A stretch of DNA of 64,000 nt from Pseudomonas abieticivorans (GTDB lineage Bacteria > Pseudomonadota > Gammaproteobacteria > Pseudomonadales > Pseudomonadaceae), in the NCBI RefSeq assembly GCF_023509015.1, contig NZ_CP094975.1:999501-1063500 (forward strand). The letters are read 5' to 3'. The first letter of the stretch is position 1. Every line of letters starts with the position of its first letter. The notes beneath the pieces are model-generated. The model had not been told where the DNA came from. It saw only the letters and a program-made list of their open reading frames with translations, and ran no database searches. The position numbers and the translations under genes are program-made. Positions 18,911-27,693 of the stretch are shown here, piece by piece.

Positions 18911-19472
18911 ATGCGTTACTCCGCCGATCATAAAGCCCAGACCTACCAAACGCATCGTGAAAGAAGCCAGTGCGCGCTTTCGCCGTGACGGTATTGGCGC
19001 GACCGGCCTGCAACCCTTGATGAAAGCCCTGGGCCTGACCCATGGCGGGTTCTACGCGCATTTCAAATCCAAGGACGACCTGGTGGAAACCGCCCTGCGC
19101 CATGCCACCGAAGAGCTCAAGCAGGTGTGCGACACAGCCTTCGCCAAGGAAAAGCCCCTGTGCAGCTTTATCGACACCTACCTCAGCACCGCCCACCGCG
19201 ACAGCCCGGAACGCGGCTGCCCGCTGCCCACCATGGCCAACGAACTGGGCCAGCGCGGCCAACCCAGCCCAACCACTGACGATGGGGTAAAGGACCGCCT
19301 GCAACGCATCGCCGCCACGCTCGACAGTCCCGATGCGAACGAGCAGAGCATGGTGATGTTATCCACATTGGTGGGCGCGCTGATGTTGTCGCGCAGCGTC
19401 GAAGACACGGCCTTGTCCGAGCAAATCCTGGACACGGCACGCAAAGCCCTGAAGGCCCAAGCCGAGCGTTAA
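18911..19472 (+). pseudogene. TetR/AcrR-family regulator, frameshifted near its start
   Basis: ATG 18911 (GGGAGG seven to eight bases upstream) starts MRYSADHKAQTYQ and then falls out of frame. From 18951 another frame carries RIVKEASARFRRDGIG, the helix-turn-helix LQPLMKALGLTHGGFYAHF and the ligand domain to 19472. Dropping one A of 18948-18950 joins them into a 186-residue TetR protein whose N-terminus matches the family well. The open frame from 18582 has no ribosome site at an in-frame start. The Cys in the ERGCPLPTM motif is shared by a redox-sensing or electrophile-sensing subgroup (NemR-like). A real mutation or a sequence error. Confidence 0.82.
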
Positions 19473-19485
19473 CGCTTCGGCCGTC

Positions 19486-19604
19486 TGTAGGAGCGGATTT
19501 ATCCGCGAACAGTACGCCGCTGCATGCCTGGTAGTGCGCGGTGGGTTTTTCGCGGATGAATCCGCTGCTACAGGATGTCGTTTTTCGCGGATAAATCCCA
19601 TACA
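19486..19604. repeat. Three REP-type elements
   Basis: An inverted pair spans 19486-19574, and a third, shortened copy (TCGCGGATAAATCCCATACA) ends near 19604. Confidence 0.88.
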
Positions 19605-19849
19605 GGGTTGTGTGACAGGCTGAATATCGCCACGCGCTTTTATCCAACGAAAACCTGCGCCTGCCTGTGGATAAGCTGGGGGAAGACCGCGCAAACCCAC
19701 GCCGGCTGTGGCCCGCGATGTTTTGAGCAAAAAACGAGCAGTTTCAACAGCTTGTGCACAAATGGCGTGGACCAGCCTGTGGATAAGCTTGGGAGAGAGT
19801 GCTGCAGGCCACGTGGGCCGTGGCCTGCAGGCTTATGATCAATAAATGA
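19605..19849. other. Non-coding stretch with two DnaA-box sequences and a 12-bp hairpin
   Basis: TGTGGATAA, the complement of the consensus DnaA box TTATCCACA, occurs at 19666-19674 and 19778-19786, in the same orientation, each followed by GCT and G-rich sequence. A perfect 12-pair stem CTGCAGGCCACG/CGTGGCCTGCAG (19802-19830, loop TGGGC) lies just past the stop of the KAS gene. It has no T run and may end or stabilise that transcript. No gene seen here. Confidence 0.6.
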
Positions 19850-21127
19850 TCAGATCCCTGTCCAGCGTTTGAACAATGCGCTGGCATTCACCCCGCCAAA
19901 ACCGAAACCATTGGACAAGGCATACTCCATCGCCATAGGCCGTGGCGCACCGTGGACGATATCCACACCCGCCGCGTCCTCGTCAGGGGTTTCCAAGTTC
20001 AGCGTGGCCGGCGCCACCTGATCGCGCAGGGCCAACACCGTGAAGATCGCTTCCAACCCACCTGCGGCGCCCAGCAGGTGCCCGGTGGCCGACTTGGTCG
20101 AAGTGACCGCCAATTGCGCCCCCGTACCAAACAACGCTTTGATCGCCGCCAATTCGCCCTTGTCGCCCACCGGGGTGGAAGTCGCGTGTGCGTTAAGGTG
20201 TTGAACTTGCGCAGGGGCAATACCTGCCTGCTTCAGGGCCAACGCCATTGCCCGCCGCGCGCCGCTGCCATCTTCGGGGCCCGCGGTCAGGTGATAGGCA
20301 TCGGCACTGGTGCCATACCCCACCAGTTCAGCGATGGGCGTGGCACCCCGGGCCAAGGCATGCTCCAGGGACTCGATCACCAGAATGCCCGCGCCCTCCC
20401 CCATCACAAAGCCGTCACGCGCCTTGTCGAACGGCCGCGACGCCCGCGACGGCGTGTCATTGAAACCACCGGACAACGCCCGCGCTGCAGCAAAACCACC
20501 CAGGCTCACTCGGTCGATTGCCGCTTCCGCACCACCGCACACGGCAATATCCACCTCACCCGCGCGAATCATCCGCGCCGCATCGCCAATGGCCTGCACA
20601 CCTGCCGCACACGCAGTTACCGGCGCACCCAGCGGGCCCTTGAAACCATGCTGAATCGAGATATGCCCAGCAGCCAGGTTCACCAGAAACGCCGGGATGG
20701 TAAACGGCGACAGGCGTTTGGGCCCCTTGGTGTCGGTGGTACGCACGGCCTCGGCAATAGTGCCGAAGCCGCCGATACCGGAGCCGATGATGGTTGCCGT
20801 GCGCTCGCGCAGGGCTTCATCCTGCGGCGCCCAGCCCGCCTGCAGCAATGCCTGGCGCGCCGCCTCCAGGGCGAACAAGATGAAGCGGTCCATCTTCTTT
20901 TGCTCTTTAGGCGCGGCCGCTGTATTGGGGTCAAAGCCTGCCTCGGCGTCCTCCTCAAGGGTGGGCACTACACCGCCGACTCGGGCAGGCAAGTCGGCGA
21001 CGACCTCAGGCGCCAGCTCGCGCAGCCCCGATTGGCCGGCCAGCAGGCGCTGCCACACCACGTCTACGCCAGTACCGAGGGGCGAAACCACGCCCAGGCC
21101 AGTTACCACGATTCTGCGATCAGTCAT
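19850..21127 (-). CDS. 3-oxoacyl-ACP synthase II (KAS II, FabF-like)
   Basis: 425 residues, thiolase fold. The catalytic triad is visible: Cys173 in TACAAG, His314 in NAHATST and His350 in SATGHLLGAAGG. It would condense an acyl chain on ACP with malonyl-ACP. The main fabF normally lies in the fabD-fabG-acpP cluster, so this is probably an extra KAS for a special lipid or for acyl chain variation. The start is ATG 21127, with AAGAGG upstream. An SDR gene lies 29 bp upstream in the same direction, and the two likely form an operon. Confidence 0.9.
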   Translation of the reverse strand: MTDRRIVVTGLGVVSPLGTGVDVVWQRLLAGQSGLRELAPEVVADLPARVGGVVPTLEEDAEAGFDPNTAAAPKEQKKMDRFILFALEAARQALLQAGWAPQDEALRERTATIIGSGIGGFGTIAEAVRTTDTKGPKRLSPFTIPAFLVNLAAGHISIQHGFKGPLGAPVTACAAGVQAIGDAARMIRAGEVDIAVCGGAEAAIDRVSLGGFAAARALSGGFNDTPSRASRPFDKARDGFVMGEGAGILVIESLEHALARGATPIAELVGYGTSADAYHLTAGPEDGSGARRAMALALKQAGIAPAQVQHLNAHATSTPVGDKGELAAIKALFGTGAQLAVTSTKSATGHLLGAAGGLEAIFTVLALRDQVAPATLNLETPDEDAAGVDIVHGAPRPMAMEYALSNGFGFGGVNASALFKRWTGI

Positions 21128-21156
21128 AAAACCTCTTCCATCCAAACGATGAGCGT

Positions 21157-21951
21157 TTATAGGTAGCGCTTGGCCGCCGTACTCAGCGACAAATTAGGCC
21201 CCATCACATGCCGCGCCGCGACGAACGCCTCCCACTGTCCCACCTCCGGCAGCGACGGGATGCTAATCACTTCACCCTGGTCAAACCCCGCCAGCGCCGC
21301 ATCCACCATATCCCCGGCCTCCATCACCATCTCGGCAGGAATATTCTGCAAGCCAACCCCAGAGCGCTCCCAGATCTCGGTACGCGTCACACCCGGCAAC
21401 ACCGCCTGCACGCGCACACCCTTGCTACCCACCTCGGCATTCAACGACTGGGTCAGGCTTAACACATAGGCCTTGCTCGCGCTGTACACCGCGTTAAACC
21501 GCTCGGGAATCAATGCCACCACCGAGGCGATGTTGATGATGGCGCCGCGGCCCTGGGCCGAAAAGTTCTGCGCCGCCGCCGATGCCAGGCGTGTCAGGGT
21601 GATGATGTTCAGCTGGGCCAGGGTTTCATAACCCTCCATATCGGTATCCGCCAAGTTACCGTTGATGGCCACGCCTGCATTGTTCACCAACGCGGTGATC
21701 GCGGTGTCGCTGCGCAGGCGCTGCTCCAGGGCTTGCACTTGTGATTTTTGCGTGAGGTCGGCCTTGAGTACTTCAACCTGCACCTTATGCTCTGCGCGCA
21801 GCTTTTCAGCCAGCGCCTCCAAGCGTTGCAGGTCGCGGGCGACCAGTAGCAGGTCATGGCCGCGAGCGGCCAGGCGATCCGCGTAAATGGCGCCGATGCC
21901 GGTTGAGGCGCCAGTGATCAGTGCGGTGCCTTTGGGGGTGGAAGTGCTCAT
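21157..21951 (-). CDS. Short-chain dehydrogenase/reductase
   Basis: 264 residues. It has the cofactor motif TGASTGIG near residue 14, an Arg-containing LLVARD after beta-2 (favouring NADP(H)), NNAG near 90, the Ser in NIASVVAL and YSASK near 155. The sequence recalls the DltE/YqjQ-like group. The start is ATG 21951, with GGAG ten bases upstream; the extension to 22023 runs through the promoter. Being first in a two-gene operon with a KAS II suggests a ketoacyl or aldehyde reductase role, but this is inference. Confidence 0.88.
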   Translation of the reverse strand: MSTSTPKGTALITGASTGIGAIYADRLAARGHDLLLVARDLQRLEALAEKLRAEHKVQVEVLKADLTQKSQVQALEQRLRSDTAITALVNNAGVAINGNLADTDMEGYETLAQLNIITLTRLASAAAQNFSAQGRGAIINIASVVALIPERFNAVYSASKAYVLSLTQSLNAEVGSKGVRVQAVLPGVTRTEIWERSGVGLQNIPAEMVMEAGDMVDAALAGFDQGEVISIPSLPEVGQWEAFVAARHVMGPNLSLSTAAKRYL

Positions 21952-21989
21952 GGCGGGTGCTCCGGATGGGGTTTTAGTTGAATGATGGG

Positions 21990-22035
21990 CGACATCTAAT
22001 TGTCGATATATTACGACCATCATTTAAATTGTCAA
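21990..22035 (-). promoter_or_regulatory. Promoter with overlapping operator for the SDR-KAS operon
   Basis: On the minus strand TTGACA (22035-22030) is followed, 16 bases on, by TAATAT (22013-22008), a good sigma-70 promoter. Just downstream, where transcription would begin, CGACA-N6-TGTCG (21990-22005) forms an inverted repeat of operator size. The regulator is unknown. Confidence 0.55.
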
Positions 22036-22193
22036 ACGGTTGTGGCTATTGAGCAGATAGACGAATGAATGACTGGCCTTGTGCCATCGACAAACTGGAT
22101 CCAGTGCTTGATAATGATATGTGTCAAGCCAGACATTGATGCGTACACGGATGAAGTGCCTGGCATTTTTTGGGAAATGATGACGGACCACTC

Positions 22194-22943
22194 GTGATTA
22201 AACGTATCAAAAAGCTGTTTTATCGAGGTTTCAAGCGCGATCGCTTCCGCGTCGTACACCGTCAGGATGGCGCGTTTCTGGTCAACTACGTTAACCATAT
22301 CGATCGAAAAATCATCATTGATGGGAGCTACGAGCGCGAGCAACTTGACCGTTTTTCGAGCTTGGCCGAAGCCTTCGGTGCCGAACAGTTTTTCGACATC
22401 GGCGCCAATATCGGCCTGTACACCATCAAAATGGCCAAACTACAGGCCATCAAGCAGGTGCATGCGTTCGAACCCATGCTGGCCAACAAAAACCAGCTGC
22501 ATGCCAACGTCCTGCTGAACCAGCTTAACGGTAAGGTAGACGTGCATGGTTATGCGCTGAGCAACGAAAACGGTACCACCGCGTTTCTACAAAACGTGGG
22601 CAACAGCACCGGACGCTCACGCATCAAGGCTACCAATGCCAACCGACTGGACGACCAAAAATTCATTGAAGTGAAGGTCGAAACACGTCAACTGGACGCA
22701 TTGTTTCCACTAAGCGACAAAAAATTAGCCATCAAGATCGATGTTGAAGGTCATGAAATGATGGTGCTGCAGGGGATGACCCAATTACTGGCCAACAACA
22801 AATGCCTAATTCAAATTGAGTCGTACCCGCAGACCACAGAGAATATGGACGCGCTGTTCAGAAACTGTGGTTATACCGCCATCAGCAACATTGGCAATGA
22901 TTACTATTACGCCAACATCAATATCGACACCGCTTCAAGCTAG
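22194..22943 (+). CDS. FkbM-family methyltransferase
   Basis: 249 residues from GTG 22194 (MIKRIKKLFYRGF); TTG 22170 in frame is another possible start and neither has a strong ribosome site. It has the SAM-binding FFDIGANIGLYTIKMAK near residue 70, AFEPMLANK near 100 and the family signature KIDVEGHEMMVLQG near 180. FkbM proteins O-methylate sugars or polyketides. It lies just outside comEA-wbpM, is more AT-rich than its left neighbours and stands alone. A role in methylating the surface glycan is plausible but unproven. Confidence 0.87.
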   Translation: MIKRIKKLFYRGFKRDRFRVVHRQDGAFLVNYVNHIDRKIIIDGSYEREQLDRFSSLAEAFGAEQFFDIGANIGLYTIKMAKLQAIKQVHAFEPMLANKNQLHANVLLNQLNGKVDVHGYALSNENGTTAFLQNVGNSTGRSRIKATNANRLDDQKFIEVKVETRQLDALFPLSDKKLAIKIDVEGHEMMVLQGMTQLLANNKCLIQIESYPQTTENMDALFRNCGYTAISNIGNDYYYANINIDTASS

Positions 22944-23013
22944 AACCTGCGATTTCCGTGTGCCCGCTCATCTAATGTCGGCTGAACGCAGAGGAAAGCA
23001 TCTAGGGTCTTTT

Positions 23014-23041
23014 AGAGAAAAGGCCGGTACAGGACCGGCCT
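23014..23041 (-). terminator. Intrinsic terminator of comEA-like gene
   Basis: AGGCCGGT (23021-23028) pairs with ACCGGCCT (23034-23041) over a five-base loop. Read on the minus strand, the stem is followed by TTTTCTC. It lies 22 bp past the stop of the ComEA-like gene. Confidence 0.75.
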
Positions 23042-23062
23042 CGAGACACGCGATGGCTGCAA

Positions 23063-23383
23063 TCAGTTGATCGTCAACCGCTCACGATTCTTGTCCAGCA
23101 ACGACTTACCGATCCCCTTCACTTCCAGCAATTCATCCACCGTGGCAAACGCCCCATTGGCCTCGCGGTGCGCCACGATTGCCTGCGCCTTACCCAAGCC
23201 GATGCCCGACAATTCGCGCTGGAGGGTTTCGGCATCAGCGGAGTTAAGGTTGACCTTGGCTGAACTGCTCGCTTGCAGGGTTGAAGGCGCTGCGCCAGCG
23301 CTGGGGGCAGGGGCAGCGGTGACGGCGAGGGAAAAGCTGCTCAAGAGAGCAAACAGGATGGATGCAACAGACAGCTTACGCAT
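23063..23383 (-). CDS. ComEA-like helix-hairpin-helix protein
   Basis: 106 residues. A signal peptide (about residues 1-24, ending VTAAPAP) is followed by a 20-residue Ala/Ser/Pro linker. A tandem helix-hairpin-helix DNA-binding domain follows (VNLNSADAETLQRELSGIG, then FATVDELLEVKGIGKSLL). It would bind DNA in the periplasm, as ComEA does in competence; no other competence genes are nearby. A ComEA-like gene next to wbpM is the usual right-hand border of the Pseudomonas O-antigen locus. Confidence 0.92.
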   Translation of the reverse strand: MRKLSVASILFALLSSFSLAVTAAPAPSAGAAPSTLQASSSAKVNLNSADAETLQRELSGIGLGKAQAIVAHREANGAFATVDELLEVKGIGKSLLDKNRERLTIN

Positions 23384-23497
23384 AGGAGACGCTCCATGAC
23401 ATCAGTGGGTTCGAAGGCGGCATTCCAAGGCCGCCTTCTTAACTTAGCTGATGCCCGGCCTCTGTCCATGAGAGAAACAGGTGGGAAGTGTTTCCAA

Positions 23498-25492
23498 CTA
23501 TGGCTCTAAACGTTGCTGCAGATAGATCCAGTCGACGATCTCACCGTCCGGGGTGTAGCCGCTCACGGTGTCACGCAGCAGTAGGCGTACGCGGGCATAG
23601 TCGTCGCTATTCACGGCAGAGAGCAGTTCGGCGAGTTTTTCTTTCAATGCGTCCCAGTGCAAATGATCTTCGCGAGCGCTCATGATCATCGGGTGACGTG
23701 TCATGGCCACGTTGTCGCCAATCAGCAATTCTTCATAGAGCTTTTCGCCCGGCCGCAAGCCCGTGAACTCGATGGAAATATCACCTTGCGGGTTCTTATC
23801 GGAACGGATGCTCAGCCCTGAAAGGTGAATCATCTTCTCGGCCAGTTCGGCGATTTTTACTGGTTCGCCCATGTCGAGCACGAACACATCCCCACCCTGC
23901 CCCATGGAACCTGCCTGAATGACTAACTGCGCCGCTTCGGGGATGGTCATGAAGTAACGAGTGATCTTGGGGTGTGTAACGGTGAGCGGGCCGCCAGACT
24001 TGATCTGCTTGTGAAACAGAGGAATCACCGAGCCCGATGAGCCCAGCACGTTGCCAAAACGCACCATGGTGAAGCGTGTCTTGTTGACGCGCGCCACATT
24101 GGCCGGGTCGCCGAACAGCACCGGCGCCAACTCGCGACTCAGCGCTTGCAGGATCAACTCAGCCAGACGCTTGGTACTCCCCATCACATTTGTGGGTCGC
24201 ACAGCCTTATCGGTAGAAATCAGCACAAAATTGGCAACGCCCGCCTGTAACGCCGCCTGCGCCGTATTCAAGGTGCCGACAACATTGTTCAACACCCCTT
24301 CGGCAATGTTGTGCTCGACCATCGGCACATGCTTGTAGGCTGCGGCGTGGTAGACGGTGCTAATGCTCCAGGTGCGCATTACGTCCAGAAGCTTTTCCGC
24401 ATGCCGCACACTGCCCAATATCGGCAGTAGGCGGACCTGAAGCGACTCGCGGGCAATGCGTTGCTCCAACTCGCAAAGAATGCTGTAGAGATTGAACTCG
24501 CTGTGCTCGAACAGCACCAGGGTGGTCGGTTTCAACAACAGGATTTGCCGACACAATTCAGAACCAATCGAACCGCCAGCTCCCGTTACCATGACAGCCT
24601 TACCGGTGATGCAATGCTCTAGTAGGTCATCTTGCGCCGGTACCGCGTCACGGCCTAACAGGTCGGCGATATCAACCTCTTGAATGTCATCAACCTTTAC
24701 CCGGCCGTTGGCCAGGTCGGTGAAGTTGGGCACGCTTCGGACGTGCAAGGGGAAACCTTCCAGGAAACCAAGGATCTCCCGACGACGCCCGCGAGTCGTC
24801 GAGGGCAGAGCTAAGAGGATCTCCTGCGCCCCCGTCATATCGATCATCTGCTGGATATGCTTGGGCTTGAACACTTGCAGGCCGGAAATCACCCGCTCGG
24901 CGATGCTGCTGTCGTCATCGATAAAGGCGACCGGGCGCATAGCACGACCCATGCGCAGGGCCGCGACCAACTGATTGCCCGCCACACCTGCACCGTAGAT
25001 CGCTACCTTGGTCAAGCCATCATCGCGGTTGCTGAAGGGCGTGCTGTGGGCGCCGCTCAGCCAGTTGCCCATGAAGTATTGGCGCATCAACAAGCGCAGG
25101 CCGCCTACAATGACCAAGCTCAGCCACCAGTAGTTGAACACGATGGAGCGAGGAACCACCGCTTCGTGGTTGCTGTACCAGTACACGAGTACGGCAAGGA
25201 TTAGGGCGGAAAGGCTGACGGCCTTGACGATGGCGACCAGCGCATCGTTGCCGAAGTAGCGCATTACCGCGCGATACATGCCAAAGCGAATGAACAGTGG
25301 AATGGCAACCACTGGGGCACACATGAACAGCCAGAAGTGGACCCGGAAAGGGTTGTACATGTCCTCAATGCCCAGGCGGACCATGAAGGCAAGCCATAGT
25401 GCTCCCCAGACCAGGAAAATGTCTGTGACAACCTGAATCAGCCGCTTTTTGCGCCTTGGCAATCCCAACAAAAGAGCACGTAACTTATCCAT
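23498..25492 (-). CDS. wbpM: UDP-GlcNAc 4,6-dehydratase, WbpM type
   Basis: 664 residues, close to the length of P. aeruginosa WbpM. Four membrane helices fill the first 150 residues. A nucleotide-binding region (IYGAGVAGNQL) and the catalytic extended-SDR domain follow, with VTGAGGSIGSELCRQI near residue 310 and the altered SMK-type triad (ISTDKAVRPTNVMGSTK) near 435. It makes UDP-4-keto-6-deoxy-GlcNAc for FucNAc/QuiNAc-type sugars at the inner membrane. The start is ATG 25492, with GAGG upstream; the extension to 25525 is unsupported. It is last in the wbpL operon. Confidence 0.95.
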   Translation of the reverse strand: MDKLRALLLGLPRRKKRLIQVVTDIFLVWGALWLAFMVRLGIEDMYNPFRVHFWLFMCAPVVAIPLFIRFGMYRAVMRYFGNDALVAIVKAVSLSALILAVLVYWYSNHEAVVPRSIVFNYWWLSLVIVGGLRLLMRQYFMGNWLSGAHSTPFSNRDDGLTKVAIYGAGVAGNQLVAALRMGRAMRPVAFIDDDSSIAERVISGLQVFKPKHIQQMIDMTGAQEILLALPSTTRGRRREILGFLEGFPLHVRSVPNFTDLANGRVKVDDIQEVDIADLLGRDAVPAQDDLLEHCITGKAVMVTGAGGSIGSELCRQILLLKPTTLVLFEHSEFNLYSILCELEQRIARESLQVRLLPILGSVRHAEKLLDVMRTWSISTVYHAAAYKHVPMVEHNIAEGVLNNVVGTLNTAQAALQAGVANFVLISTDKAVRPTNVMGSTKRLAELILQALSRELAPVLFGDPANVARVNKTRFTMVRFGNVLGSSGSVIPLFHKQIKSGGPLTVTHPKITRYFMTIPEAAQLVIQAGSMGQGGDVFVLDMGEPVKIAELAEKMIHLSGLSIRSDKNPQGDISIEFTGLRPGEKLYEELLIGDNVAMTRHPMIMSAREDHLHWDALKEKLAELLSAVNSDDYARVRLLLRDTVSGYTPDGEIVDWIYLQQRLEP

Positions 25493-25578
25493 AAACCTCA
25501 ACCGAATGGTCCTGTCCCTATCCACTATCGGCGATATTGTACGGAATGCACGCCAGATGAACTTAAATTTATAACGTA

Positions 25579-26607
25579 CTACGCGCCGCTTTCCCGCGTT
25601 TCCAGCTCGCCGGCATGATATCTCAAGGCCACAAACAGCAAAGGGACATAGGCCGCCACAGTAACCAATGCACCATCCATACCAAAATGGATCACACAGA
25701 ACGCTAATGGGAAAAGCCAGAAAACATTGATCGACAAGACTGCCAGGGTGACTGGAAGGTGCCGTCCGTACTGGCGGGTAGCATACTGATAGGCATGGCT
25801 ACGGTGCGCCTCATAAACCTTATCACCACGGGTAAGACGGCGGAGCAACGTGAACGTTGCATCCACGACGAACACGCCCAGCAATATGACCCATACCCAG
25901 AACCATCTGGAATCAATATGGGCAGCTTGCAATGAGAAAGCGCCCAGTATGATGCCCAGGAAACCACTGCCCGCATCTCCCATGAAAATCCGCGCCGGTG
26001 GAAAATTCCATAGCAGAAAGCCCCCTACCGCCGCAGCTAGTAGCATTGGCAACCCCATCAATCCCATCTGGCCGTCCCAAGCGTATAGCAAACTCGCCCC
26101 CACGCAGGCACAGACAGCCTCGATACTGGCAATACCATCGATGCCATCCATGAAATTGTAAAGGTTGAGCATCCATACCAGATACACCACCGCAAGGAGG
26201 CTGCCTGACCAACCCAAGGGCACGCTCAAACCAAACAAGTCAAGCACTGGCAACCCTTGCAACCAATAAACCGCCCAAGCGGCTGCACAGAAGTGCCCAG
26301 CCAGGCGCCAGCGCGCTGCAATGTGGCCGTGGTCATCCATAAAGCCGGTTACCGCTACCCCTGCACCCGCACCGATCAAGGCGTAAAACACGGGGGCAGC
26401 AACCAGCCCCTGAGCGAATAGCGCTCCGAGCACCAGGAGAAACACCACCACAATTGCCACGCCCCCCCCTCGGGGGGTAGGAACCGAGTGTGAGCTGCGA
26501 GCATTGGGGATATCCATCAAACTGCGCGTCAAGGCGTATTGACGGAGTAACGCAGTCAGAGTGAATGAGGCAACGCTTGCTGCCGGGAGTAACCACCAAA
26601 AACTCAT
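25579..26607 (-). CDS. wbpL: Initiating sugar-1-phosphate transferase
   Basis: 342 residues, with about 10-11 membrane helices: the WecA/MraY superfamily (glycosyltransferase family 4 in older naming). It has Asp-Asp in GFMDDHGH near residue 92, NLYNFMDGIDG near 150 and MGDAGSGFLG near 210, which bind the nucleotide sugar and metal. It moves an N-acetylhexosamine 1-phosphate onto undecaprenyl phosphate and so starts the lipid-linked chain; in P. aeruginosa WbpL primes both A-band and B-band polymers. Its start overlaps the stop of the upstream reductase by 4 bp. Confidence 0.93.
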   Translation of the reverse strand: MSFWWLLPAASVASFTLTALLRQYALTRSLMDIPNARSSHSVPTPRGGGVAIVVVFLLVLGALFAQGLVAAPVFYALIGAGAGVAVTGFMDDHGHIAARWRLAGHFCAAAWAVYWLQGLPVLDLFGLSVPLGWSGSLLAVVYLVWMLNLYNFMDGIDGIASIEAVCACVGASLLYAWDGQMGLMGLPMLLAAAVGGFLLWNFPPARIFMGDAGSGFLGIILGAFSLQAAHIDSRWFWVWVILLGVFVVDATFTLLRRLTRGDKVYEAHRSHAYQYATRQYGRHLPVTLAVLSINVFWLFPLAFCVIHFGMDGALVTVAAYVPLLFVALRYHAGELETRESGA

Positions 26608-27578
26608 GTTTGGTCAGATTCCAGAAAGTGTCGAGCGGTAGACAGCAAACCCTGATTGAGAGTCACAGGAGGAGACCAGCCCAACAAGCGCCGATTTTTC
26701 TCAATGTCCACTTGTAAAGTGCCAAGCAAGCGCTGGGCAACCGCCTCCTTGCCAGCCCAACCAGCTACCTGCTGCAACAACCCACTGGGCACTTTCAGCA
26801 GACGCGCCGGGTGACCAAGGGATGCCCCCATACGACGCAGTAAGCCTGTGGTAGACACATCTTCGCCATCACCCGCCAGAAATACCTGATTGGCCGCGGC
26901 AGGGTGCTCAAGGCAGGTCAAGATCAGATCTACCAGGTTGTCGACAGCGACTAGGCTACGACGGTTATCTATCGCGCCCAGCGGAAGTGGCACGCCCCGG
27001 CAAAGCCACCACATCATGCTGCGCATGTTGGCCTTGACGCCCGGCCCATAGATCAGCACCGGACGTATTATCACAACCTCCATGCCAGTCGCGACAGCCA
27101 GTGCGAGCAGTCCCTGCTCAGCTTCATGTTTCGAAATGCCATAAGGATCGAGTGGGGCAGGCGTATCGTCGGCGGTGTAAGGCTTGCCCAATGGCGTACT
27201 TTCGCCATTGACCTTGATCGAACTTATGAAGATGAATCGCTTCACACCTGCATTCGCAGCCTGCCGAGCAAGGTTGAGCGTGCCGTCAACATTGACTTTC
27301 CTGAACGCCGCGAGGGGGTCGCCTTCGCTCTCGGACATTACATGCACCCGAGCTGCCGCATGTATCACCAGATTGACCGGGCGCGCCCAAGCATCAGACC
27401 AATCGGTATTTCCATCAATCGGTCCTAGGGACAACACACCAGATGCACAATCCCCCTCATCTTTCCCACTTCTGTACGCTGCGACGACCGAGTTGCCTTC
27501 CAAAGTAGAAAGTCGACGTAGAAGCACAGAACCTAAAAAGCCGGACGCACCGGTTAGCAAAATGGACCTGGAAGACAT
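26604..27578 (-). CDS. NAD-dependent sugar-nucleotide epimerase/reductase (WbpK/WbjF-like)
   Basis: 324 residues, extended SDR fold. It has TGASGFLG near residue 8, IHAAARVHVM near 72, and a YGISK Tyr/Lys pair near 147. WbpK-like enzymes reduce the 4-keto group of the WbpM product to give UDP-FucNAc or UDP-QuiNAc, which WbpL can then use. The gene order reductase-wbpL-wbpM supports this. Whether the C4 product is the galacto or gluco form cannot be read from sequence. It follows the 777-residue gene after 115 bp; that gap holds a GC-rich hairpin at 27655-27671. Confidence 0.88.
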   Translation of the reverse strand: MSSRSILLTGASGFLGSVLLRRLSTLEGNSVVAAYRSGKDEGDCASGVLSLGPIDGNTDWSDAWARPVNLVIHAAARVHVMSESEGDPLAAFRKVNVDGTLNLARQAANAGVKRFIFISSIKVNGESTPLGKPYTADDTPAPLDPYGISKHEAEQGLLALAVATGMEVVIIRPVLIYGPGVKANMRSMMWWLCRGVPLPLGAIDNRRSLVAVDNLVDLILTCLEHPAAANQVFLAGDGEDVSTTGLLRRMGASLGHPARLLKVPSGLLQQVAGWAGKEAVAQRLLGTLQVDIEKNRRLLGWSPPVTLNQGLLSTARHFLESDQT

Positions 27579-27693
27579 TAAAAAATCCGTGATAACTAAA
27601 CAGTGGCTACACAGTAACTCGAAGTTATCGTAGCGTCTGTGAATTATGCGGAAGAGGGGCGGCGCGCCCCTTTCCGATTGTTGGAGCTTCCCG

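Noticed and set aside
22032..22343. 103-residue minus-strand frame
   Set aside because: Overlaps the FkbM gene start and has no ribosome site or family.
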